Below, one piece after another: positions 1 through 7,300 of a stretch of DNA of 12,132 bases. A program made the position numbers and the translations under genes. Source of the DNA: an uncultured Pseudobdellovibrionaceae bacterium. GTDB lineage: Bacteria > Bdellovibrionota > Bdellovibrionia > Bdellovibrionales > JAMPXM01. Every line of letters starts with the position of its first letter. Positions within the stretch are counted from its first letter, which is position 1. The notes under the pieces are model-generated. The model worked only from the letters and a program-made list of their open reading frames with translations. It ran no database searches and had not been told where the DNA came from. The DNA lies in assembly GCA_934277865.1 (NCBI GenBank), contig CAKQVW010000049.1:1-12132 (forward strand). Direction: 5' to 3'.

Positions 1-2
1 TC

Positions 3-371
3 GCCCTCAAACAGTCGATGATTCGCTATCCTCAAAAGGTCGACAACACAGAGGCCGGGATCTTCGAAACGGATTTCATCAAGGGTGAGGCACGGTTTCG
101 CTCACCCCTCGAGCCAGGGCCGCTTTCACCGGGATATCGCTACCGGCTTTTGGTACGCCTGGTGCGTGGACGTTCAGAAGACAAACCCGCAATCAAAGTA
201 CAGATCACCAAACGCGCAGAAATCTTAAGAGACTTTTTCTCTGAACCCATCACCCAGAAGAGCGATGGCCTGGAAGAACAAGTGATTCTTTACCGAATTG
301 GGCGCGAGCTTCAGCTGGCGCGGGCGATCGCAAAAGCCAACGAGAAGGCAAACAAGAAAAATCAGCCTTGA
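3..371 (+). CDS. Hypothetical protein, 3' part only (5' end outside window)
   Basis: The frame is open from the first bases of the window through to TGA at 369-371, so the gene most likely starts upstream. The ATG at 18 has no Shine-Dalgarno in the 17 bases available and is probably internal. The visible 122 residues are soluble-looking and rich in Arg, Glu and Lys. A middle part is beta-strand-like (about residues 30-70), and a helical, strongly basic C-terminus ends in Ala/Lys/Asn-rich sequence. There is no membrane segment and no catalytic motif that I recognise. The stop overlaps the 3' end of the convergent HEAT-repeat gene by 10 bp, leaving no room for a terminator between them. I do not recognise the family and assign no function. 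Confidence 0.75.
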   Translation, partial: ALKQSMIRYPQKVDNTEAGIFETDFIKGEARFRSPLEPGPLSPGYRYRLLVRLVRGRSEDKPAIKVQITKRAEILRDFFSEPITQKSDGLEEQVILYRIGRELQLARAIAKANEKANKKNQP

Positions 372-1177
372 GCCGAATGCCACTGCTGCCAGAGAACTCG
401 TCGACGCGAAAGCGGATCACTGGGTTTTCCCATGGTCTGCCCTGTCAATTTCTCAAGAGCCAAAATCGCGGACCGATGAATGTGAGGATCTTCCTCTTCC
501 AGTAAACGAGCAAATCGAGTCGTCGCTGTGGGAGACTCAAGCTTCGTCAGAGCTTCGACAATTCGACGACGGATAAAGAGACTGCGAGTGCCTTTAAAGT
601 TCTGGCGGCTTTCCAATTGCGCCCAAAGCTCAGGAATTGCCGTGCGATCGCCAACTGCCTCTAGCGTTTCAACTGCTGTCAGTCGAACCAACAAGGCTTT
701 GTCTTTTAAGAGTCGACGCGACCATTTTGCAGCCGTCGCTCGATCAATTCGTGAAACTGCAATGAGAGCAGCGCTCCGCAACTCCCAAACCGAGGCCTTC
801 GATGCACGCTCAAGCTCGGGAAGACTGTAGCGACCACCGATACGCCCCAGCGCCATCGTCGCACGCCAGCGCGAGTCGATTTTGCTATCACGGCCAAACA
901 TGATGTCGCGAAGATTTTTGTACCCCTGTGGCCCCTGTGCGCGGATGGCTGCGATTCTGTTTCCAAAAGGAAGCTCCAGCGCGATCATCGTCTGTTGAAT
1001 CGAGACAGATTTCGAAGGCTTCGCCGAGGCACCAACAGGCTGACCGACGTTTTTTGCGGCCGTCTTCGGAGATATCCATTCGGACTTTCTATCAATGGCC
1101 GCCTGCCCGTGCTCCAGCGCACCAAAAGCAACGGTGACCGCAAGCGAACTCAAGAAACTCCAACGCAACAATCCCAT
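362..1177 (-). CDS. Exported HEAT-repeat (PBS-lyase-like) protein
   Basis: This 271-aa protein begins with a Sec-type signal peptide: hydrophobic core at about residues 7-20, likely cleavage after the Ala near residue 26. A roughly 65-residue Ser/Lys/Pro-rich linker follows. From about residue 95 to 255 there are four to five helix-pair repeats of HEAT/PBS-lyase type, recognisable by phrases such as WRATMALGRIG, ELRSAALIAVSRI, LVRLTAVETLEAVGD and IHRSAILALEKLTG. HEAT repeats form protein-binding solenoids, so a periplasmic scaffold or adaptor role is likely; no enzyme motif is seen. The ATG directly follows the TGA of the coiled-coil gene (TGAATG). Its ribosome site GAAGGG lies inside that gene 7-8 bases before the ATG, so the two are probably translationally coupled and may act together. 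The partner is unknown. Confidence 0.85.
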   Translation of the reverse strand: MGLLRWSFLSSLAVTVAFGALEHGQAAIDRKSEWISPKTAAKNVGQPVGASAKPSKSVSIQQTMIALELPFGNRIAAIRAQGPQGYKNLRDIMFGRDSKIDSRWRATMALGRIGGRYSLPELERASKASVWELRSAALIAVSRIDRATAAKWSRRLLKDKALLVRLTAVETLEAVGDRTAIPELWAQLESRQNFKGTRSLFIRRRIVEALTKLESPTATTRFARLLEEEDPHIHRSAILALEKLTGQTMGKPSDPLSRRRVLWQQWHSAQG

Positions 1178-2545
1178 TCAAGATCCCTTCGTGGTCTTTG
1201 AGTTTTGAAAATCGATGTCTTTGAATTCCGCCAAGAGATCATCTTCCGCCGCCGGACGAGCCTGCGCACCCGACTCAACAATCTGAGGCTTTGCCGAGTC
1301 CACCACACTGTCACGCGGATTCACAAGCGAACTTTCGAGAGAGTCAAGCGGCTTCACGGGCTCTTCGCCACCTGCCAACTCTTGCATGAGTTTATCCGTG
1401 TCCAAAGCTTCGTCCAAAATAGACTGTTCGCCATCCGCCTGAAGAGCCATGCTCTCAAGCTCGGCCGCGAGCTTAGAAACTTCCGCTTGGAGTTTATTGG
1501 TATCAAGAGCTTCGTCCAACACACTTGGCACAAGATCCACTTGTGCCAAGTCGGCGGCATCCTGAGCGACATCCTGAGCGACATCCTGAGCGACATCCTG
1601 AGCAACATCCTCGGCGGTCTCCTCTGCAACGGCCTCTTCAGCCGAGGCTGGAGTTTCGACCAGAGCTTCGGCCTGCGCCTGAGTCATGATCGCGTCGATC
1701 GCCGCTTGTGGATCCGCCAGAGGCGAATCCGAAGACACCACCAACTGGGATTCAAAACTTGTGTCTGGAAGTTCAGGTTCTGGAGCACCCGAAATCGCCT
1801 GCGCAAACTCGTTCATCACGCTGTCATTTTTGTCGAGCTCAAACTTCTCCTGAGGAGGCGGCGAAGCCTTCACAGCAGCCTGTGCCGCCTGCACCGGATC
1901 TTCGGCGCGAGGTGCTGCCTCAACCGATACGCTAGCCGCGTGCACCTGCGTCTGTGCCGTCTCGACTGCGGCTTTTAATGTCGCAAGCTCGGCCTTAAGT
2001 TTTTTGTTCTCTTCTTTGTACATCGAAAGGTCGGCGATATCGTCTTCGATGATTTCGTACTCGGCGAGCTTCGCCTGCAACTCGACCAACTTTGCCTGCA
2101 AGGCCGAAACGTCCACGCCAGGCACAACGCCGCCATCTGCCGTGGGCTGCACCTTCTCGGCCGCGATCTTCAATGTCTCGATGTCGCTCATCAAAGCTGC
2201 GATCTTCGCTTCTTTTTCACTCAATGATTTTTTCAGCTCTTGCGTCTCCGACGCTAGCGCCGAGGCGCTTGCGCCGACTTCACTCGAACCACTTGCCGAG
2301 GCACCGGCAATCGCGCCCTGAATGCCTTTGTCGGCCAAGACTTTTTTCATCGCGCCTTCAAGCGCCGTGTTCAAAGTCTTTGCGTCGAGATCGCCCGTTT
2401 TTCCGGACGTTTTCTCGGCCTGGCGGTCTTCCATTACCGAACGCACCAGCATGAGAACCGTGACGATCAGCAAAAGCGTAATCGACACGCCCAGCATGAG
2501 TTCGTGTTTCGCATAAATCAGCCGCACGAGGGCATTCAAATCCAT
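1178..2545 (-). CDS. Single-pass membrane coiled-coil protein with acidic motif-repeat tail
   Basis: This is a 455-aa protein from the ATG at 2543-2545. Residues about 16-35 form one transmembrane helix after a short cytoplasm-like start. Heptad-rich helices at about 95-130 and 147-200 look like coiled coils. The rest is an Ala/Glu/Asp/Pro-rich, probably disordered tail. It contains four VAQD units (about 313-329), two copies of LDEALDT[N/D]KL (about 345 and 378), and related short pieces SVMNEF and DLLAEF. An in-frame TTG at 2588-2590 would add 15 residues and has a GAGG 7 bases upstream. I prefer the ATG because it sits next to the membrane helix, although no clear ribosome site precedes it. 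Its stop abuts the ATG of the HEAT-repeat gene. The family is not recognised. A structural or scaffold role at the inner membrane is inference. Confidence 0.85.
   Translation of the reverse strand: MDLNALVRLIYAKHELMLGVSITLLLIVTVLMLVRSVMEDRQAEKTSGKTGDLDAKTLNTALEGAMKKVLADKGIQGAIAGASASGSSEVGASASALASETQELKKSLSEKEAKIAALMSDIETLKIAAEKVQPTADGGVVPGVDVSALQAKLVELQAKLAEYEIIEDDIADLSMYKEENKKLKAELATLKAAVETAQTQVHAASVSVEAAPRAEDPVQAAQAAVKASPPPQEKFELDKNDSVMNEFAQAISGAPEPELPDTSFESQLVVSSDSPLADPQAAIDAIMTQAQAEALVETPASAEEAVAEETAEDVAQDVAQDVAQDVAQDAADLAQVDLVPSVLDEALDTNKLQAEVSKLAAELESMALQADGEQSILDEALDTDKLMQELAGGEEPVKPLDSLESSLVNPRDSVVDSAKPQIVESGAQARPAAEDDLLAEFKDIDFQNSKTTKGS
1523..1551. repeat. Perfect 12-bp inverted repeat, 5-nt loop, inside a coding region
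   Basis: ACTTGGCACAAG at 1523-1534 is the exact reverse complement of CTTGTGCCAAGT at 1540-1551, with loop ATCCA. It lies 9 bases from the VAQD tandem repeat and inside the coiled-coil gene, where it encodes an Asp-Leu-Ala-Gln to Leu-Val-Pro-Ser segment. In the mRNA it would make a strong hairpin. No T-run follows on either strand, so it is not a standard intrinsic terminator. Confidence 0.9.
1561..1608. repeat. 12-bp tandem repeat, 4 copies
   Basis: The unit CCTGAGCGACAT is repeated three times without change, followed by a fourth copy with one substitution (CCTGAGCAACAT). The unit is a multiple of three and encodes Val-Ala-Gln-Asp on the minus strand, so a change in copy number would keep the reading frame of the coiled-coil gene. 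The identity of the copies at third codon positions suggests recent slippage expansion rather than old protein-level duplication. Confidence 0.95.
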
Positions 2546-2604
2546 AGGCGTATTGTCTCGGGAAACCCTTGCGCGCGACAAGGAAAACAACCCAGGACCT
2601 CAGT

Positions 2605-3366
2605 CTAGAACGAGCCATCCCGTCGGTACTTGGTCGCAACCAGCCGATTGAAAACGCCTGGTGTGTGGCGAGCAAGAAAGACCCCGAGGCCCGAAAACCC
2701 TTTAGGCTCAAGAATTTCGCGATCATCCAAGACGGCATTGACCACGGCCTCCGCCCACTCGCCCGCAGAAATCGCACCCTCGATGAGCTTCAAATCCATT
2801 TTGGCGCCGTACTTTTTTGGAATCTCATCAAACATCCGAGTCTTGACGCCAGGAGTGACCATGACCAACGTCGACACACCCGTTCCACGAAGCTCTTGCG
2901 CCAGGCACCGAGTGAATGCGTAAACACCCGACTTCGCAGCCGAATAGGTCGAAGCCAGCGGAAAGTTCATGACGCCCGACACACTCGAGTTATTGACGAC
3001 CTTGCCGCGGCCACGCTTGACCATCCCAGGAAGCAGCGCCCGTGTCAGCTGAACGAGGCCAAGAAGATTCACTTGAAACATGGCGTACACATCGTCAACC
3101 GGCTGCTCTTCCAAGAGACCTCCAGTCAACAATCCGGCGTTATTCACCAGGATATCAAACTCCTTTTTCTCAAGCTCCGGAACGGCACGCTCGATCGTTT
3201 CCCGAGACCCCATATCCAACTCGATGGCTGGAAACTCGGTCATCGCCTTTGGATCACGCACACCCACCCAAACTTCGGCGCCTGCCTGACGAAATGCTTT
3301 CGCCAGCGCTAGGCCAATTCCCCGATTGCCGCCCGTCACTAAAACTTTCGCGCCTTGGATCTTCAC
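2605..3366 (-). CDS. Short-chain dehydrogenase/reductase (SDR), classical type
   Basis: This 253-aa protein has the classical SDR Rossmann fold and is likely an NAD(P)H-dependent oxidoreductase in the cytoplasm; the substrate cannot be told. Visible motifs are the cofactor loop TGGNRGIG (residues 11-18), NNAG (75-78), the structural Asn100 in VNLLG, and catalytic Ser128, Tyr141 and Lys145 (YSAAK). Basic Arg37 after the second strand (GVRD) favours NADP(H). I chose the GTG at 3364-3366 because AAGGCGG lies 5 bases upstream and the SDR fold starts at once. A longer reading from an ATG at 3525 would add 53 non-SDR residues and overlap the methyltransferase gene by about 146 bp. The gene starts 13 bp after the methyltransferase stop, so co-transcription is likely. 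Length is normal for the family (about 250). Confidence 0.92.
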   Translation of the reverse strand: MKIQGAKVLVTGGNRGIGLALAKAFRQAGAEVWVGVRDPKAMTEFPAIELDMGSRETIERAVPELEKKEFDILVNNAGLLTGGLLEEQPVDDVYAMFQVNLLGLVQLTRALLPGMVKRGRGKVVNNSSVSGVMNFPLASTYSAAKSGVYAFTRCLAQELRGTGVSTLVMVTPGVKTRMFDEIPKKYGAKMDLKLIEGAISAGEWAEAVVNAVLDDREILEPKGFSGLGVFLARHTPGVFNRLVATKYRRDGSF

Positions 3367-3379
3367 GTTCGCCGCCTTT
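3367..3379 (-). promoter_or_regulatory. Ribosome binding site that decides the SDR start
   Basis: On the minus strand, right after the methyltransferase TAA, the spacer reads AAAAGGCGGCGAAC and then GTG. AAGGCGG is one base off the AAGGAGG consensus, at 5-base spacing. It supports the GTG start and rejects the much longer ATG form. Confidence 0.7.
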
Positions 3380-4270
3380 TTAAAGTTTGTTGAGAATCGA
3401 AAAGTAAATGGGCCCCGCCCCGCCAGAACGATCTGGCAGAACAATAAATCCGTGAGCTGTCGGTTCACACACCATTTGCAGTTCCGCCGAAACCTCACCA
3501 AGTTTCCCCGAGAGTTCTCGATCAACAGTCAATGCCGCCTCACCGGACGAAGCCACACCTTGCCGCTTAATGAGCTTGGCCACAACCTTGTCATTTTCAA
3601 CTTCCGAGACGGCGCACGTCGAATAAACCAATCGCCCGCCAGGTTTTAGTGCCATCCAAGCACTGGCCAAGATCGCATACTGGCGAATCGCGAGACGTTT
3701 GCTTCGCCCCGGCCGAAAGTCTTCGATCTCTTCAGCATCACTCTCGTGCAACTGTTGATTGTGAAGTTTTTTAAGAAAAAACCGATCGCCCGAACACGGA
3801 GCATCGACCAAAATTCGGTCGTAGGCCTCTTTCTCGTTCAAGCCCCAGCGAGAAGCATCGTATCCGGTTACTCTGATCCGCTCCTGGAATTCGGGCGGCA
3901 CATAATCACGAATCGTGTTCTTTAGGCGCGTACGGCGCCCATCGGAAATCTCATTGGCGACAAGACGACCCTGGCCAGATGTCGACGAAAGAAATAACGA
4001 CTCGGCAAGAATGAGTGTCTTTCCACCTGGAGCCGCACAGAGATCCAAGACCTCCATTCCAGGCTGCACATCAAGTGCAAGCGCAGGCAAAAGCGAAGCC
4101 GGATCCATGTGATAGGTCGTCTTTGCGCCAGAAGTAAAACCAGAAGCAAAACCACTGACTCGCGCGAGCTTTCGATGATCAGCGAGCAGCGCCTGAAAAA
4201 TCGCGTCACCGCGCTCTCCCCATTCGGCGCGGAGGTGCTTTCGATAGTCCGGGAGAAAACTTTGGTCCAT
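3380..4270 (-). CDS. RsmB/NOP/NSUN-family RNA cytosine-C5 methyltransferase
   Basis: This 296-aa S-adenosylmethionine-dependent enzyme most likely makes 5-methylcytosine in rRNA or tRNA. The SAM-binding motif is DLCAAPGGKT (residues 76-85). Motif IV is DAPCSG (156-161) with the product-release Cys159, and motif VI is YSTCA with the catalytic Cys219. The N-terminal part is short (about 50 residues) and there is neither the NusB-like domain of RsmB nor the C-terminal PUA-type domain of RsmF. The layout, with YHMDPASLLP just before the fold and a final GPIYFSILNKL strand, resembles the mitochondrial NSUN3/NSUN4 branch as I remember it. The ATG at 4268-4270 is the first possible start, since an in-frame TAA immediately precedes it, but no Shine-Dalgarno is visible. 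The gene heads the minus-strand cluster, just below the terminator at 4297-4317. Confidence 0.92.
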   Translation of the reverse strand: MDQSFLPDYRKHLRAEWGERGDAIFQALLADHRKLARVSGFASGFTSGAKTTYHMDPASLLPALALDVQPGMEVLDLCAAPGGKTLILAESLFLSSTSGQGRLVANEISDGRRTRLKNTIRDYVPPEFQERIRVTGYDASRWGLNEKEAYDRILVDAPCSGDRFFLKKLHNQQLHESDAEEIEDFRPGRSKRLAIRQYAILASAWMALKPGGRLVYSTCAVSEVENDKVVAKLIKRQGVASSGEAALTVDRELSGKLGEVSAELQMVCEPTAHGFIVLPDRSGGAGPIYFSILNKL

Positions 4271-4284
4271 TTAAAGACGATTAC

Positions 4285-4317
4285 CGCAAAAAAGAACGGG
4301 AGGACAATGTCCTCCCG
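4285..4317 (-). terminator. Intrinsic terminator of the barrel/metalloprotease unit
   Basis: Read on the minus strand, a 9-10 bp perfect stem (CGGGAGGAC with GTCCTCCCG, loop of 1-3 bases) at 4317-4297 is followed by TTCTTTTTT. This is a classical rho-independent terminator 46 bp after the metalloprotease stop. It implies that the methyltransferase cluster below has its own promoter, or depends on readthrough. The methyltransferase ATG is only 27 bp further on, so there is little space for a separate promoter. Confidence 0.9.
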
Positions 4318-4363
4318 CCCAAAGGAACGAGAATTCTCATTCCCCCCTCAACTGGATTTACGT

Positions 4364-7300
4364 TTATTCGAGGCCAACCGCCTTAGAAACACGGCGGATC
4401 AGTCGAATATTGGCTTCTGCACGCTGGAGCTCATCCGTGGCGCGCTTCACTCGCATCGGAGCAACCTTGATTTCAAGTGCGCCGTTTAGGATTTCTCCAA
4501 CTCCTTTAGCAAAACCCTGGAACTCCGTCATCGCTGCGACCAGAGTCTTCTTGCGCTCCAAAATTCCCGCACAGTGTTCGGGCATCTTGGGTCCGCCATT
4601 GGCCGAAGCTTCCGGCTGAGCAACAGGTGCGTCGTTGTTCAAGAGCGGCGAGCCTGGACGAAGTACCACACCACCTCCTAAACGAATTCCTTTGCCACGA
4701 GCGCGAAGGCCCGTGACTGGTGGCAATTCGCCGTTTGCACCGGGCTTGTTGCCGCCCTGAGCCTCTGCGGCCCCGTTGGCCGTCGGCATCTGCACAGGAC
4801 ATTCATTTTTCGGGTCGATCTTCTGCAACTCGGCCACAACAAGACCGCCGACAGCTTCAAGTGCTCCGCCCGCTTGCTGAGTCATGTTCAAAGTCAGGAA
4901 GAGCGGAATCTCTTCACCCTTCGTCGCAATCAGCTTCGTCACGTTCCAAAGAGACGGCGTCTTCTCGTCGTCGGTGAAGACCATCGGAATAACTTCACCC
5001 ATCTCTTTGATTTCAAGTGCCTCAAGCGTCTTAATCATCGACTCGCGAGCGCCTTTCAGCTCATCCAACTTCATGATGTTGGTTGCGATCGTGTCGGATG
5101 CTTTCTGCATTTTCGAAACCCACTCTTTGCGGTCTTTGTCGATCGCAGCGGCTTCCGAAAGGAGATCAAATGAGATCGAGGAAGAGTTCAACGTTTGAAC
5201 CGCTCGGTACACGTCCTGACCGCTGGCAGTCGTAAATTCGACGGTTTTCTGACCAAAACCTGCACGGCAACCTTGATCATTCAGCGAACAAACTCGAAGA
5301 GCATCGGCAATCGACTCGTCGGAATCCGAAACGAAATCAACAAGTGCCGTAATCGTTCCGATCGACTTCACATCGAGGTTCAACGACGGCTCGACAGCAA
5401 CTGGGATAACTCCGGCTTGCGTCTTAAACGGCATCGTCAAGATGCGATCCTTCTGCGTGATCATGGCTTTGATCATCTGAGTCGCGAAATCTTTCGTCTG
5501 CGGATACGCGTACGCATTACCCGTCATCGAACGACGGTAGTACTTTGGAACACCGATGTCTTTGATTCCAAGAGCCACCATCGCAACGTACTTGTCAAAG
5601 AACGCCCCGATATTCTTTTGGCGAACAAATGGCCCGGTTTCATCAGATTCCGAAACAAATGGTTTTCCGTAACGACCGATCTCGATACGTCCAACGAGCT
5701 GCTTCATTTGGCCAATGACATCTGGAGTTGTGGGGATCCCACGTTCCGCAGCGAATTCCGCCAAATTCTCTTCGAGATTTCCGCTAGACGGAATCTGCTC
5801 GAGCTGGAACTTCCCGGGCGCAATTGGCAACGCGATAAATGTTCCGGGCTCAGTCGACCCAAGTACCTCAACAAAAAATTGCTTGGTGATCGCATCTGCG
5901 AACACAAGATCCGCAAGACCGTACGCTTCGTACTCCATTGGGTTTTTTCTGAAACCTTGCTCAGCAAACAAACCAGCAGTGAATGTCGAAAGATCGGTCG
6001 GATCAACTCCCGCCTGCTCGGCCGCAAGCGGGTCACAGACGTTGACGATTTCGCCAGCGTCGACCGACTTCTTCCAGTGCTCCGTACCACACTCGTTTTC
6101 ACCGGCCGCCACGTCTTTCGCATCGATCAACGAGTAGATGAATTCATCCATCACCTGACGGATCGGGATGAAGTACCTAACCAAGGCCCCCATCGGGTAG
6201 CCGCGTGCGCGCTGCTCAAAGTTCGCACGGTCACGACGGAAGTGAGAGAGAACCCAGTTTGTGTGGTAGTCCTCGATCATATTCGCGGTGATTTCCGAAA
6301 CGTTGCGGCCTTTATCAAATCGACGACACAAAATTGAATCGTTGACCTGGTGGTCCGTACAGAACTTGTAGCCAGCCTTCACGACCGGATCTTCATTGCG
6401 ATCTGTCGTGCGGTTGTAGGCGTACTTAATTGCCGCGAAGTCATACGGACCAAGTCCGCCGGCCTGGGCATAGAAGTCGCCACCGTAATCCATGATCGAA
6501 GAGAACATGTAAGGATGCAGATCGTCTGGAGTGACAGTCTTCTGATCAGCCGGCAATTCGGCTTCGGCCTCGATCTGCTTCGCCAAACGGTGGTATTCCG
6601 GATGGTAATGCTTGGAATCCGACGAGCCGTGGAAATTATGACGAAGTCCAAACGCGTGCCCCATCTCGTGAAGCATCGTCGTGTAGAACGTCAATTGATC
6701 GATCTCAGCTTTAATGACCGCAACCTGACCTTTGAAGTCGTTAACGTTGGGGTATTTTGCCAAAATTTTGCGGATGTAGCGAATCGCAGCTTCTTCGACA
6801 AGTTCCGCGCCGTGAACGCCAGTGTGCGCCTGGTTGATCATACGAGCGCGCTCTTCGCGAAGAGCAGAGCCAACATCGTGTAGATGCTCAAGGCCTTGAA
6901 TCGACGGCAGACGCGACTTTGCGGGCTGCTTTGCGCCAATCAGACCAAACGTGAAGTCGTATCCACCAATTGCACCGCCAAGACGATCCACTTCGGAGAC
7001 CGCAAATAGCTCGGGAGCCTTTTTCATCAAAGACTCTTTACGCGCAAGACTGCGACCCACCGGCTCTGCCAGCTTACGTGAAAGCTCTTTGCGATAAGCC
7101 GAGCCTTGGAAAGGTGACCTCTGCCCGCGCGCAAAACTTGCCGCAAGCGACTTGGCCGAGGCCTTTGCCGAAGCAGTTGAGTGATTGTGAGCGTCTGGCA
7201 AAAGCCCCATGCCCAATCGAAGATCCGACTGAACTGGCATTCCCATGCTCATTCGAAGCTGCTGGATATCCTCTTGAACCTTAAATCCACCAGTCGACGG

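Noticed and set aside
1205..1978. 257-codon plus-strand frame antisense to the coiled-coil gene
   Set aside because: Its Arg/Leu/His-rich translation mirrors the Ala/Glu-rich sense protein, and the LSDI repeats in it are just the VAQD repeat read backwards.
3367..3525. Longer SDR start (ATG at 3525)
   Set aside because: The added 53 residues do not resemble SDR sequence and would overlap the methyltransferase gene. The GTG at 3366 has a near-consensus ribosome site and starts the fold directly.
4329..4338. Palindrome GAGAATTCTC between the metalloprotease stop and its terminator
   Set aside because: A 10-bp palindrome around a restriction-type hexamer; no promoter nearby and no second copy, so not supported as an operator.
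5195..6337. 380-codon open frame on the plus strand, antisense to the metalloprotease
   Set aside because: It lies wholly within the metalloprotease coding region, has a low-complexity Arg/His/Leu-rich translation without domain features, and has no ribosome site or neighbours of its own. It is a shadow of the real frame.
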